32,973 nucleotides of DNA from Candidatus Arcticimaribacter sp. (GTDB lineage: Bacteria > Bacteroidota > Bacteroidia > Flavobacteriales > Flavobacteriaceae). Location of the stretch: contig WTJP01000140.1 of assembly GCA_011526275.1 (NCBI GenBank), positions 1 through 32,973 on the forward strand, written 5' to 3'. Below, piece after piece: positions 1 to 9,643 of the stretch. The notes below the pieces were generated by a model. It saw nothing but the letters and a program-made list of their open reading frames with translations, did not search any database and was not told where the DNA came from. The translations under genes and the position numbers were made by a program. Each line of letters begins with the position of its first letter. Within the stretch, counting starts at the first letter, position 1.

Positions 1-842
1 TTGGGGTTTTCTTTTACAAATTGCACCATTTCACCAATCGCCTCATCGAAGTCTTTAAACTCACTAATGATGTACCCTAGATCGTTGGCATGCCCTCCCC
101 AATCAATTTGAGAGCCTTCAATCATTAAGAAGAAACCATTCTCCCCTTGGCTTAGTTTTTTTAGCATACTAGAAGTTGCGGCTTGAAGTCTTGGTTTGCG
201 TCCTTCGCGGATGGGAAGTGGTTCGTCGTCGTTGGTGAAATAACCCACACGCTCATTCGTTGAAGCATCAAAGGCTTTAAGGTTGTTGGTGAATTCCCAA
301 TCGGTCATTTCTTTCAACAAGTTTCTGCGGTCGGCACGACGAATAAAGTGTTTTTTTCCTCCAGCAATAAAATAATCTACATCGCTCGAACTAAATTGAA
401 AGGCGATGTCTTCATATTTTTTTCGTGAGATAACATTTGCGTAAAAAGAAGCTGGCGTTGCATGCACCACACTTGAAGTGGCAATGAGACCTGTTTTGTA
501 ATCTTTTTCTTTACTCAATTCTAATATGGAAGAACGGTATTCATTGGACATGCTAATTCCAATGACACCATTGAGTGTTTTTACCCCACAAGCCATGGCG
601 GTTCCACTAGCTGCCGAGTCGGTGACCAAGGCATTGGATGAATGCGTTTTTGAAAGTCCTATTACTGGAAATGCTTCTAAGTGGGTTTTGTTTCCATTGG
701 CATACATCCCGGCGGTAATTTGCGACAAGCCTGTACCGTCTCCAATCATTAGGATAATATTGGTAGGTCCTTCTTGACAAAAGCTGAAGTGGGTACTAAA
801 TACCGTGAGAAATAAGAGTAAATAGGATCGCATAATATTCAT
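1..842 (-). CDS. Alkaline phosphatase family protein, secreted (3' end truncated by window start)
   Basis: Reverse-strand translation from ATG at 842: MNIMRSYLLLFLTVFSTHFSFCQEGPTNIILMIGDGTGLSQ...LVTDSAASGTAMACGVKT; signal peptide plus alkaline phosphatase DSAASGTA motif. ORF runs off the left edge. Confidence 0.9.
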   Translation of the reverse strand, partial: MNIMRSYLLLFLTVFSTHFSFCQEGPTNIILMIGDGTGLSQITAGMYANGNKTHLEAFPVIGLSKTHSSNALVTDSAASGTAMACGVKTLNGVIGISMSNEYRSSILELSKEKDYKTGLIATSSVVHATPASFYANVISRKKYEDIAFQFSSSDVDYFIAGGKKHFIRRADRRNLLKEMTDWEFTNNLKAFDASTNERVGYFTNDDEPLPIREGRKPRLQAATSSMLKKLSQGENGFFLMIEGSQIDWGGHANDLGYIISEFKDFDEAIGEMVQFVKENP

Positions 843-990
843 AGTTTCAATTACCTAAAGTACGCATTATCGCGTATTGATTGCGAATTTACACATAAAT
901 TCTCACTGTTTATGACTGGTTGGTTCTTCACCTAGAAAACTACTGTGGAATATTTCCAGTTCCATTTTAGCTCGGGCTAGTCGCTTTTTT

Positions 991-998
991 TACTTTTG
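991..998 (+). promoter_or_regulatory. Bacteroidetes-type -7 element (TACTTTTG, TAnnTTTG consensus) for the DegT aminotransferase
   Basis: TACTTTTG 15 nt upstream of the ATG at 1013; no convincing -33 TTG. Confidence 0.5.
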
Positions 999-1012
999 AC
1001 AAAAATTGCGCT

Positions 1013-2143
1013 ATGGAAACCATCCGTATGGTTGACTTGAAAAGTCAATATTCACTCATTGCAGAAGAAGTCCAGTCGGCTTTAAGTGAGGTAATTGAGA
1101 GTACTGCTTTTATCAATGGTCCTGCCGTTCAAGAATTTCAAGCCAACTTGGAGCAGTATTTAGATGTAAAACACGTCATTCCTTGCGCGAACGGAACCGA
1201 CGCCCTGCAGATTGCCTTGATGGGGCTAAAATTAGCACCAGGTGATGAAGTCATTACTGCCGATTTTACTTTTGCTGCAACAGTGGAAGTGATCTCATTA
1301 CTGCAGCTTACTCCTGTTTTGGTGGATGTAGATCCTCAAACCTTTAATATAGATCCCAAAGCCATAGAAGCTGCGATTACCCCAAAGACAAAAGCCATTA
1401 TTCCTGTGCATTTGTTTGGTCAAGCTGCTAATATGGAGGCCATCAATGCCCTGGCTGAAAAACACCAGCTTTATGTAGTCGAAGATAACGCCCAAGGCAT
1501 TGGAGCAAGTTATACGTATGCCAACGGGACAAAAGCAAAAACAGGGACTTTAGGCCATATTGCAGCGACTTCCTTCTTTCCCTCGAAAAACTTGGGCGCT
1601 TATGGCGATGGGGGAGCGATTTTCACCAACGACGATGAGTTGGCTCATTTTATTCGCGGTATTGTAAACCACGGAATGTATAAACGATATTACCACGATG
1701 TTGTGGGGGTGAACTCTCGTTTAGACGCCATGCAAGCTGCGGTATTGAATGTCAAGTTGAAGTATCTCGACTATTATAACGAACGCCGAAAAGAAGCGGC
1801 TATTCGGTACACTCAATTGTTGGAGAACCATCCCAATATTGTGACACCCTATCGAGCTGCCGACTGTTCTTCTCATGTTTTTCACCAATACACTTTGCGC
1901 ATTATTGATCGAGATCGAGATGCGCTCGTTCGTTATTTAAACGACAACGATATTCCGTGTGGAGTGTATTACCCAGTGCCTTTACATCGTCAAAAAGCCT
2001 ATGCACAACCGGGGACGAACGAGGCACAATTTCCTGTTACTAATCAACTGGTAAAAGAAGTTATTTCTCTACCCATGCACTCGGAACTTTCGGTAGAGCA
2101 AATCGAATACATTGCTGAGAAAGTGCTAGATTTTTTAGCTTAA
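1013..2143 (+). CDS. DegT/DnrJ/EryC1/StrS family PLP-dependent aminotransferase
   Basis: 376 aa ORF with PCANGTDALQIAL and FFPSKNLGAYGDGGAIFTND motifs typical of sugar aminotransferases. Confidence 0.9.
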   Translation: METIRMVDLKSQYSLIAEEVQSALSEVIESTAFINGPAVQEFQANLEQYLDVKHVIPCANGTDALQIALMGLKLAPGDEVITADFTFAATVEVISLLQLTPVLVDVDPQTFNIDPKAIEAAITPKTKAIIPVHLFGQAANMEAINALAEKHQLYVVEDNAQGIGASYTYANGTKAKTGTLGHIAATSFFPSKNLGAYGDGGAIFTNDDELAHFIRGIVNHGMYKRYYHDVVGVNSRLDAMQAAVLNVKLKYLDYYNERRKEAAIRYTQLLENHPNIVTPYRAADCSSHVFHQYTLRIIDRDRDALVRYLNDNDIPCGVYYPVPLHRQKAYAQPGTNEAQFPVTNQLVKEVISLPMHSELSVEQIEYIAEKVLDFLA

Positions 2144-2976
2144 TCAGTCAAGAAACTCACAATGCGGTCTAAGACCTCTGGTGTTCGTAAAATGCGATAA
2201 TGGCCGGTGTTGTGAACTTCTTCAAAAGTGGCTACCGACCAGTTCGAAGCAACTTCTTTCGATCGCCCCACGGGGAGCACGCGGTCGTTTACATCGTGTA
2301 AAAGCAAGGCCTTTTGAAATGAAGATTTAGGCGCATAGTCTTGAACGTTGACCTTGTCTACTTCAATGTCGTGATTGGCTTCTATTTTTTCGATTAAACG
2401 TGTAACCACAATGTAGGGTAAGCCTAAATAGGCTGCTATTTCTTCTAGTCGTTCTCTTAATTTATTGGGTACGGTTACCCCTACATATTTTTCCAATTTC
2501 AGTTCTGGGTGACTTCCTGTAGAAATCAAGGCAGCAACACTACCGAAAGAATGGGATACCAAATGTTGTGGTTCGAACTTTTGAATGAGGGAGGTCACCA
2601 AGTCAGTAAATTCAAAAGAAGATGTTTTTCCTTTACTACTTGCGCCATGAGACGGACCGTCGAAAGCGACTACACTAAAATTTTTCGCAAGTAGAGGCGG
2701 GACTAAATCTGCGAAATTCCCCGCATGCCCTTCCCAGCCATGAACGAGTAAAACGCTTGTTGTTCCCGTACCCCAGCGGTAGAGTTGTATATCAAAGCCA
2801 TTAAAGGCCAAAGTTTCTTTTTCCGCCTGATTTAAAACCTCGGTTTCGTGGGGTCGAATTTTAAATACCATGGGGGTGGTGAGGTATTGGTAGGCTTTAC
2901 GAACAAAAATAGCGGGGAACAGTCGGGCGATAACCCACACGGCCTTTTTTATCAAGAGATTTAGTTTTAAAATCAA
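2140..2976 (-). CDS. Alpha/beta fold hydrolase
   Basis: 278 aa ORF; VLLVHGWEGHAGNF oxyanion region, HSFGS nucleophile elbow, C-terminal NTGHYRIL His. Confidence 0.85.
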   Translation of the reverse strand: MILKLNLLIKKAVWVIARLFPAIFVRKAYQYLTTPMVFKIRPHETEVLNQAEKETLAFNGFDIQLYRWGTGTTSVLLVHGWEGHAGNFADLVPPLLAKNFSVVAFDGPSHGASSKGKTSSFEFTDLVTSLIQKFEPQHLVSHSFGSVAALISTGSHPELKLEKYVGVTVPNKLRERLEEIAAYLGLPYIVVTRLIEKIEANHDIEVDKVNVQDYAPKSSFQKALLLHDVNDRVLPVGRSKEVASNWSVATFEEVHNTGHYRILRTPEVLDRIVSFLTD

Positions 2977-3021
2977 AAATACATTAGAAAAGTTCTATCT
3001 TGAAGCAAAACAATACCGATT

Positions 3022-4296
3022 ATGAAAAAAATAAGTTTTTTGTTGAGCTGCTTTTTTAGCTTAAGTCTATTTGCTCAAACCACCTATTTGCATTGTGGGA
3101 AAGTATTTGACAGCAAAACAGGAAAAATCAAGAAAGAAATGACCCTAATTGTAGAGGGGGATAAAATTAAAGCTGTGGAAAAGGGCTATGTTGTTCCAGT
3201 AGCAGGAGCCACTGCCATCGACTTAAAAACAAAAACCGTTTATCCTGGTTTTATCGATATGCATGTTCATATTGAAAGCGAAAGTAACCCCTCACGTTAT
3301 CTCGACCGTTATCGTTTAAACGACGCCGATGTTGCTTATGATGCAGCTAAGCACGCCCACAGTACCCTTATGGCAGGATTTACTACTGTTCGCGATTTAG
3401 GCGGTTCTGGGGTAAATATTTCTTTACGCAAAGCCATAGCTGCAGGGAAAGTCCCTGGTCCACGTATTTACACTGCGGGTAAAATCATTTCTTCCACAGG
3501 TGGGCACGGTGATCCAACCAATGGGAATCGCGATGAATTGATGGGTGACCCAGGGCCAAAAGATGGGGTGGTCAATTCCCCTGCCGATGCTAGAAAAGCC
3601 GTACGTCAGCGCTATAAAAATGGCGCCGATTGGATTAAAATCACCGCCACGGGAGGTGTGTTGAGTGTGGCAAAAAGCGGTCAAAATCCTCAATTCACCG
3701 AGGAGGAAATCAAAGCCATTACCAGTACAGCGAAAGATTATGGTATGCAGGTTGCAGCCCACGCCCATGGTGATGAGGGTATGTACCGCGCAGTAGCAAA
3801 CGGGGTAAAGACTATTGAGCACGGTACTTTGATCGAAGAGAAAACCATGAAATTAATGATCCAGAAAAACGCCTTTTTGGTACCCACTATTAGCGCTGGG
3901 AAGTATGTTGCTGAAAAAGCAAAAATCCCGGGATTTTATCCGGCCATTATAGTGCCTAAAGCCATTGCCATTGGGGCACAAATTCAAGCGACTTTTGCTA
4001 AGGCCTACAAAATGGGTGTTCCCATTGCCTTTGGAACCGATTCTGGTGTATCCTTACACGGGGACAATGCCAAAGAATTTGGATTTATGACCGAGGTGGG
4101 GATGCCAGCGAGCGAAGCCATTCAAACCGCAACCATCGTCAATGCTGAAATCCTGAAAGCTGAAAACGAGCTGGGACAATTAGCCCCTGGTTTTTACGCT
4201 GATATTGTGGCCTCTGATGAAAATGCGTTGGAGAATATCGCTACCCTTGAAAACATCACCTTCGTGATGAAAAACGGGAAGGTCTACAAGCAATAA
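3022..4296 (+). CDS. Secreted amidohydrolase family protein (imidazolonepropionase/prolidase-like)
   Basis: 424 aa; signal peptide MKKISFLLSCFFSLSLFAQ; GFIDMHVHIE metal site, AAHAHGDEGMYRAVANGVKTIEHGT, AFGTDSG. Confidence 0.9.
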   Translation: MKKISFLLSCFFSLSLFAQTTYLHCGKVFDSKTGKIKKEMTLIVEGDKIKAVEKGYVVPVAGATAIDLKTKTVYPGFIDMHVHIESESNPSRYLDRYRLNDADVAYDAAKHAHSTLMAGFTTVRDLGGSGVNISLRKAIAAGKVPGPRIYTAGKIISSTGGHGDPTNGNRDELMGDPGPKDGVVNSPADARKAVRQRYKNGADWIKITATGGVLSVAKSGQNPQFTEEEIKAITSTAKDYGMQVAAHAHGDEGMYRAVANGVKTIEHGTLIEEKTMKLMIQKNAFLVPTISAGKYVAEKAKIPGFYPAIIVPKAIAIGAQIQATFAKAYKMGVPIAFGTDSGVSLHGDNAKEFGFMTEVGMPASEAIQTATIVNAEILKAENELGQLAPGFYADIVASDENALENIATLENITFVMKNGKVYKQ

Positions 4297-4313
4297 AGTA
4301 AACCGCTTAAGTA

Positions 4314-5198
4314 TTACTCGATCGCTCCTGAGTTCGTCTCGACTGAGCGATCGATTTTTTTTACCAACCCTTGAAGTACTTTTCCTGGTCCGACTTCAGT
4401 GAACTCGCTAGCACCATCTTCCAACAATTGTTGCACACTTTGGGTCCATTTTACAGGAGCCGTGAGTTGGGCAATGAGGTTGGATTTTATGGTTTCCGCA
4501 TCGGTCACTCCCGAAGCGGGAACATTTTGGTAAATCGGACAAATAGGGGATACAATGGAGGTGTTTTCTATTGCAGCGGCAAGTTTTGTCTTAGCAGGCT
4601 CCATTAAAGGGGAGTGAAAAGCTCCACCCACAGGAAGGGGTAAAGCACGACGTGCTCCTGCAGCTTTTAATGCTTCACAGGCTGTTGCTATGGCTTGTTT
4701 TTCTCCCGAAATAACCAACTGACCCGGACAATTGTAATTAGCAGCAACCACTATACCCTCGGTTTGGGAGCAGACGTCTTCAATCACTTGATCTTCGAGA
4801 CCTAGTACTGCCGCCATGGTACCCGGAATTTCATCACAGGCAGCCTGCATGGCCAGTGCACGTTGGTGTACAAGGCTTAAACCATCTTCAAACGAAAGTG
4901 CTTTCGCCGCTACCAGGGCTGAAAACTCCCCTAGGGAATGTCCAGCAACAGCGTCTGGACGAAAACGATCTCCCATTACTTTGCTTAAAATAACCGAGTG
5001 AAGAAAAATAGCCGGTTGAGTGACTTGGGTTTGCTTTAATGCTTCGGCATCTTCGCCAAACATAATATCGGTAATTGAAAACCCTAATATTTGGTTGGCG
5101 GTTTCGAAGAGGGCCTTTGCTTCACTTGAGCCCTCATATAAATCTATCCCCATTCCGGGGAATTGTGCTCCTTGTCCAGGAAATAAATAGGCGTGCAT
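4314..5198 (-). CDS. fabD: Malonyl-CoA:acyl carrier protein transacylase (FabD)
   Basis: 294 aa; FPGQGAQFPGMG N-terminus, AGHSLGEFSALVAA active-site Ser motif, GGAFHSPLM. Confidence 0.95.
   Translation of the reverse strand: MHAYLFPGQGAQFPGMGIDLYEGSSEAKALFETANQILGFSITDIMFGEDAEALKQTQVTQPAIFLHSVILSKVMGDRFRPDAVAGHSLGEFSALVAAKALSFEDGLSLVHQRALAMQAACDEIPGTMAAVLGLEDQVIEDVCSQTEGIVVAANYNCPGQLVISGEKQAIATACEALKAAGARRALPLPVGGAFHSPLMEPAKTKLAAAIENTSIVSPICPIYQNVPASGVTDAETIKSNLIAQLTAPVKWTQSVQQLLEDGASEFTEVGPGKVLQGLVKKIDRSVETNSGAIE
4318..4362 (+). terminator. Rho-independent terminator for the amidohydrolase gene, embedded in the 3' coding end of fabD
   Basis: Perfect 10-bp stem TCGATCGCTC (4318-4327) / GAGCGATCGA (4345-4354) followed by T8 (4355-4362) on the + strand. 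Confidence 0.8.
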
Positions 5199-5200
5199 AT

Positions 5201-5731
5201 TTATTGTTTTTCGTAGGTGATAAATGAATAGTTATACGGTTGGTCTTCGCTAGCGAAGATATCTTCTCGGGCTACTTCCTTCCATTGGGTTAAATCAATT
5301 TCCGGGAAATACACATCGGCTTCAAAGTCGTGGTGTACCCGTGTTAATTCGATACGGTCGCAACGCTCCATGAATAAACGATAGATTTCTCCACCACCAA
5401 TGATAAAAGGTTGAGCATCTCCTTTGATTTGCTCAAGCGCTGCTTCAATGCTGTGGACTACTGTTGCCCCAGCTGCTGTAAAATCTTTTCTCGTCGTTAA
5501 TACGATATTGGTACGGTTGGGAAGGGCTTTTGGCATTGACTCAAAGGTCTTTCTTCCCATAATAATGGCGTGTCCAGAGGTAAGCCGCTTAAAGCGTTTT
5601 AAGTCATTTGAAATATGCCATATAAGGTCGTTGTCCTTACCCAGAGCGTTGTTTTTGCCTGCTGCTGCGATTAGGGTTAGGATGCTTGTAGCGTTTTGTT
5701 CGTTCAACTGTATTGCTTTTTCGTCTTCCAT
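5201..5731 (-). CDS. folA: Dihydrofolate reductase (start moved to internal Met36 of the supplied ORF)
   Basis: ILTLIAAAGKNNALGKDNDLIWHISNDLKRFKRLTSGHAIIMGRKTFES...; a candidate promoter element lies inside the 5' part of the longer ORF, so MEDEKAIQ... is the likelier start. Confidence 0.85.
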   Translation of the reverse strand: MEDEKAIQLNEQNATSILTLIAAAGKNNALGKDNDLIWHISNDLKRFKRLTSGHAIIMGRKTFESMPKALPNRTNIVLTTRKDFTAAGATVVHSIEAALEQIKGDAQPFIIGGGEIYRLFMERCDRIELTRVHHDFEADVYFPEIDLTQWKEVAREDIFASEDQPYNYSFITYEKQ

Positions 5732-5870
5732 AGCATACAAAAGACCGTTGTTTTTTGCTTTGATTGTTTCAGTATCCAAGGTATGAATTATCAAATTGAA
5801 AGGGCAAAAATAAAGTATATTATTGATTGAAAACACATTTCACCAAGACTTAAAAAGTTTTAATTCCTGT

Positions 5871-5878
5871 ACTTTTGA
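5871..5878 (+). promoter_or_regulatory. Bacteroidetes-type -7 element (TACTTTTG)
   Basis: TAnnTTTG match 13 nt upstream of ATG 5891. Confidence 0.45.
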
Positions 5879-5890
5879 AAAAAGCCAAAC

Positions 5891-6925
5891 ATGCGACAGG
5901 ATTTTCCGCTACTCGACCAATGCCTCTATTTCAATACTGCTTACACTGCCCCTTTATCCAAAGCGGCAATGGACTGGCGTAAAGAAGATGATCTGGCCTA
6001 CTTCGATGGTGGGGATCACTATAAACTGGGGAATGAGAAAAACTATTTTAAAGAAGTAAGGGAGGCGCTAGCTACTTTTGCAGGAGCAGACAAAGAGCAC
6101 ACCTTTATCAGTTCGAATTTTTCGACTGCCCTACAGAATTTCTTGATTCAATTGCCGCGGGATTATCGTTTTTTAAGCTTAAAAGAAGAATATCCTTCCC
6201 TCACAGGTGTGGTGCAAGATTTGGGTTTTGAAACAACCCTACTCCCATTAACTGCAACGGTAGAGGAAGATATATGGGAAGCCTTGCAGCAAAATCACTA
6301 TGATGTTTTGGCCATCAGCGCTATCCAATATTCCAATGGATTTATTATTGATTTTAAACTTTTAGAACGGATCAAGGCCGCCTTTCCGTCTGTAATTATT
6401 TTAATAGACGGGACTCAATTTCTTGGAGCAGAAGCATTTTCCTTGAAAAACAGCCCTGTTGATGCTCTTTTTGGCAGCACCTATAAATGGCTCATGGCCG
6501 GGCATGGAACGGGGTATGCACTTATTTCTCCCTCATTGCTTCAACGTTTAGACCTAGGGCAAGAACGATTGGAAAGGGTGTATGACCGCGGTCAATTGTC
6601 TGTCAAAGCTGTGGGGACTTTATTGTTTTCTTTAAAGAAATTATTAGCCGCAGATTTTCAGGCCTTACTTCAGTTCAAAAAAGAATTATCACGACAGTTA
6701 TTTGAGGGCTTAAAACAACGAAAACTGTTGGATGAAGCTACCTTAAGCCGAAAAAATCATTCCTCCATTTTTATTATACAGGTGGGCGATGAGGTGTATA
6801 AAGAATTACTCGAAAACAAGGTGCGTTGCATTAAGCGCGGCTCGGGTGTGCGCTTATCGGTTCACTTTTACAATACCCAAAAGGACGTAGAACAACTATT
6901 CGTAATCCTAGATAATATCCTTTAA
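5891..6925 (+). CDS. Class V-type aminotransferase (cysteine desulfurase-like fold)
   Basis: 344 aa; N-terminal [33 protein letters not shown] and [19 protein letters not shown] (PLP Lys region). Confidence 0.8.
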   Translation: MRQDFPLLDQCLYFNTAYTAPLSKAAMDWRKEDDLAYFDGGDHYKLGNEKNYFKEVREALATFAGADKEHTFISSNFSTALQNFLIQLPRDYRFLSLKEEYPSLTGVVQDLGFETTLLPLTATVEEDIWEALQQNHYDVLAISAIQYSNGFIIDFKLLERIKAAFPSVIILIDGTQFLGAEAFSLKNSPVDALFGSTYKWLMAGHGTGYALISPSLLQRLDLGQERLERVYDRGQLSVKAVGTLLFSLKKLLAADFQALLQFKKELSRQLFEGLKQRKLLDEATLSRKNHSSIFIIQVGDEVYKELLENKVRCIKRGSGVRLSVHFYNTQKDVEQLFVILDNIL

Positions 6926-7761
6926 ATAGCAACAGCCCCTTTAATGAGTGGGTGGGGGTTATAGTCCAACAATTCAAAATCGTCATAGGTGAAAGCAAAC
7001 AAATCTTTCACCTCTGGATTAATGCGCATGGTGGGGAGTGTACGAGGTGTTCTGGTCAATTGCAATTCGATTTGTTCCTTGTGATTGGAGTAAATATGTG
7101 CATCGCCAAAGGTGTGGACAAAATCTCCAGCCTCAAGTTCACAAACCTGTGCCATCATCATGGTGAGTAGGGCATAAGAAGCGATATTGAAGGGAACGCC
7201 TAAAAAGACATCGGCACTGCGTTGGTAGAGTTGGCAAGACAGTTTTCCGTCGGCGACATAAAACTGAAAAAAGGCGTGACAGGGGGGGAGTGCCGCTTTG
7301 TTGTTAGCGACATTTTCAGCAAAACTTTTAGAAGTGTCGGGCAGGACACTGGGGTTCCAAGCCGATACTAACATTCTTCTACTATCGGGGTTGGTTTTAA
7401 GGGTGTGGATGATGTCTTTAATTTGGTCGATTTCTTCACTGTTCCAGTTTCGCCATTGGTGCCCATAAACAGGACCAAGGTTTCCGTTTTCATCGGCCCA
7501 TTCGTTCCAAATACGCACCCCATTTTCTTGGAGATACGCAATGTTGGTGTCCCCTTTTAAAAACCAAAGCAGCTCATGAATAATCGACTTAAGGTGCAAT
7601 TTTTTGGTGGTAACCATGGGGAAACCTTTGGAAAGATCGAAGCGCATTTGGTAGCCAAAAACACTTTTGGTTCCGGTGCCTGTTCGGTCGGTTTTAGTTA
7701 CACCATTGGTTTGAATGTGACGAATGAGGTCCAAGTACTGTTGCATGGAAAAGCTTTTCAT
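6922..7761 (-). CDS. thyA: Thymidylate synthase (start uncertain: 7779, 7761 or 7746)
   Basis: [68 protein letters not shown]...[12 protein letters not shown]; canonical ThyA. Confidence 0.95.
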   Translation of the reverse strand: MKSFSMQQYLDLIRHIQTNGVTKTDRTGTGTKSVFGYQMRFDLSKGFPMVTTKKLHLKSIIHELLWFLKGDTNIAYLQENGVRIWNEWADENGNLGPVYGHQWRNWNSEEIDQIKDIIHTLKTNPDSRRMLVSAWNPSVLPDTSKSFAENVANNKAALPPCHAFFQFYVADGKLSCQLYQRSADVFLGVPFNIASYALLTMMMAQVCELEAGDFVHTFGDAHIYSNHKEQIELQLTRTPRTLPTMRINPEVKDLFAFTYDDFELLDYNPHPLIKGAVAI

Positions 7762-7836
7762 CAAAAATAGCAACTCCAAGCAGGGAATTTAAAAGAAGTA
7801 GGAATTGTTTTTCAACAGCTTGGTTGATAACCTCAC

Positions 7837-8460
7837 TTATTCGTCCAGCTCTCCGCGTTTTGAAAGCTCATCACGAACTTTAGCTGCCCCTTCATAGTCT
7901 TCTTTTTTGACCAGTTGGTCGAGGAGTTTTTTTAATTCTTTGGTTTGCACTTTGGGAAGATTACCCATGACATTTTTCTCTGGATTTTGTTCCTCGATAA
8001 AATTCTTAATCCAGTTTTCATCGTTTTGACCAGTGCCGCCACTTTGAGCTCCCTCGGTAAAACCTGCTTTAGATAAAATATTCTCGTAGGTAAAAATAGG
8101 GGCGTCAAAACGTATCGATAGGGCTACAGCATCGGAAGTTCGCGCATCGATGATTTCTTCAATCTCGTCTCGCTCACAAATTAAGCTGGAATAGAAAACC
8201 CCGTCCACTAGCTTGTGAATGATGATTTGTTTCACCACAATTTTATAGCGTTCAAAGCACTGGGCCATTAAATCGTGTGTAATGGGGCGTGGTGGATTGA
8301 TTTCTTTTTCTAAGCCAATGGCAATGGATTGTGCCTCAAAAGCACCGATAATAACGGGTAAATTACGATTACCTTCTACCTCGCTTAAGATAAGGGCATA
8401 GGCGCCGCTTTGGGCTTGACTATACGATATTCCTTTGATGGTTAATTCAACAAGTACCAT
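7837..8460 (-). CDS. Bifunctional nuclease family protein (DUF151) with C-terminal UVR motif
   Basis: 207 aa; LPVIIGAFEAQSIAIGLE and RTSDAVALSIRFDAPIFTYENIL (DUF151), then LKKLLDQLVKKEDYEGAAKVRDELSK (UVR-like). Confidence 0.88.
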   Translation of the reverse strand: MVLVELTIKGISYSQAQSGAYALILSEVEGNRNLPVIIGAFEAQSIAIGLEKEINPPRPITHDLMAQCFERYKIVVKQIIIHKLVDGVFYSSLICERDEIEEIIDARTSDAVALSIRFDAPIFTYENILSKAGFTEGAQSGGTGQNDENWIKNFIEEQNPEKNVMGNLPKVQTKELKKLLDQLVKKEDYEGAAKVRDELSKRGELDE

Positions 8461-8563
8461 AATGCATTTGTAGCGAATACAAAGAAAACGATTTTAGATG
8501 AGAGCAGTCAAATTTTATAGAGAAAACAAAGTGAATTCAGACGAAAAATATGAGTTAAAACCT

Positions 8564-8571
8564 TAAATTTG
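8564..8571 (+). promoter_or_regulatory. Bacteroidetes-type -7 element (TAAATTTG)
   Basis: TAnnTTTG match 20 nt upstream of ATG 8591. Confidence 0.45.
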
Positions 8572-8590
8572 CACCTAGAATAATGAAACC

Positions 8591-9577
8591 ATGAAAACAA
8601 TACAATTTAGAGAAGCCATCGCACAGGCAATGTCAGAAGAAATGAGAAAAGATGAAAGCATCTACCTCATGGGAGAAGAAGTTGCCGAATACAATGGCGC
8701 CTATAAGGCATCCAAAGGAATGTTAGATGAATTTGGTGAAAAACGCGTTATCGACACCCCTATTTCAGAATTAGGTTTTGCCGGTATAGGCGTGGGTTCA
8801 ACCATGACGGGAAATCGTCCTATCATTGAGTTCATGACATTTAACTTTGCACTAGTTGGGATAGATCAAATCATTAACAATGCTGCGAAAATTCGTCAAA
8901 TGTCTGGAGGTCAATTCCCTTGTCCTATTGTTTTCCGCGGTCCAACCGCCTCAGCGGGTCAATTGGCAGCCACGCACTCACAAGCATTTGAAAGTTGGTA
9001 CGCTAACTGTCCGGGCTTAAAAGTAATTGTTCCCTCTAATCCATATGACGCCAAAGGTTTACTAAAAGCAGCCATTCGCGACGATGATCCAGTAATTTTT
9101 ATGGAGTCAGAGCAAATGTATGGCGATAAAGGTGAGGTGCCTGAAGATGAATACATTTTACCTATTGGTGTTGCCGACATCAAACGCAAAGGAACAGATG
9201 TTACCATCGTTTCTTTTGGAAAAATTATCAAAGAGGCCTACACCGCAGCTGATGAATTAGCCAAAGAAGGGATAGAATGTGAAATCATTGATTTGAGAAC
9301 CGTGCGCCCTATGGATCACGAAGCTATTTTTGAATCAGTGAAAAAAACCAACCGTTTGGTAATTTTGGAAGAAGCATGGCCCTTTGGTAATGTAGCGACT
9401 GAGATTACTTACCAGGTACAAAGTCAAGTATTCGATTACCTCGATGCGCCTATCGAAAAAATAAATACAGCCGATACCCCGGCACCATTTTCTCCTGTTT
9501 TATTGGCAGAATGGCTACCCAATAGCGATGATGTAATTAAAGCTGTGAAAAAAGTACTTTACCACAAGAATAATTAA
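8591..9577 (+). CDS. pdhB: Pyruvate dehydrogenase E1 component, beta subunit
   Basis: 328 aa; REAIAQAMSEEMRKDESIYLMGEEVAEYNGAYKASKGMLDEFGEKRVIDTPISELGFAGIGVG; canonical E1-beta. Confidence 0.93.
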   Translation: MKTIQFREAIAQAMSEEMRKDESIYLMGEEVAEYNGAYKASKGMLDEFGEKRVIDTPISELGFAGIGVGSTMTGNRPIIEFMTFNFALVGIDQIINNAAKIRQMSGGQFPCPIVFRGPTASAGQLAATHSQAFESWYANCPGLKVIVPSNPYDAKGLLKAAIRDDDPVIFMESEQMYGDKGEVPEDEYILPIGVADIKRKGTDVTIVSFGKIIKEAYTAADELAKEGIECEIIDLRTVRPMDHEAIFESVKKTNRLVILEEAWPFGNVATEITYQVQSQVFDYLDAPIEKINTADTPAPFSPVLLAEWLPNSDDVIKAVKKVLYHKNN

Positions 9578-9643
9578 TTCTTAAAGGGTAGTTCAAAACA
9601 TTTTTGTTAGCTTCGCAGGTGATTTGAATTTTTACATTTTTTT

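Noticed and set aside
526-777. 83-aa + strand ORF
   Set aside because: Lies fully antisense to the alkaline phosphatase CDS, which has clear conserved motifs.
971-990. TAGC-TCGG-GCTA followed by TCGCTTTTTTT as a terminator or attenuator before the DegT gene
   Set aside because: Only a 4-bp stem and located upstream of the predicted -7 element, so not in a transcribed leader.
3424-3822. 132-aa minus ORF inside the amidohydrolase gene
   Set aside because: Antisense shadow ORF over a well-conserved coding sequence; no recognisable domain.
5424-5786. 120-aa + ORF over folA
   Set aside because: Antisense shadow ORF of the DHFR coding region.
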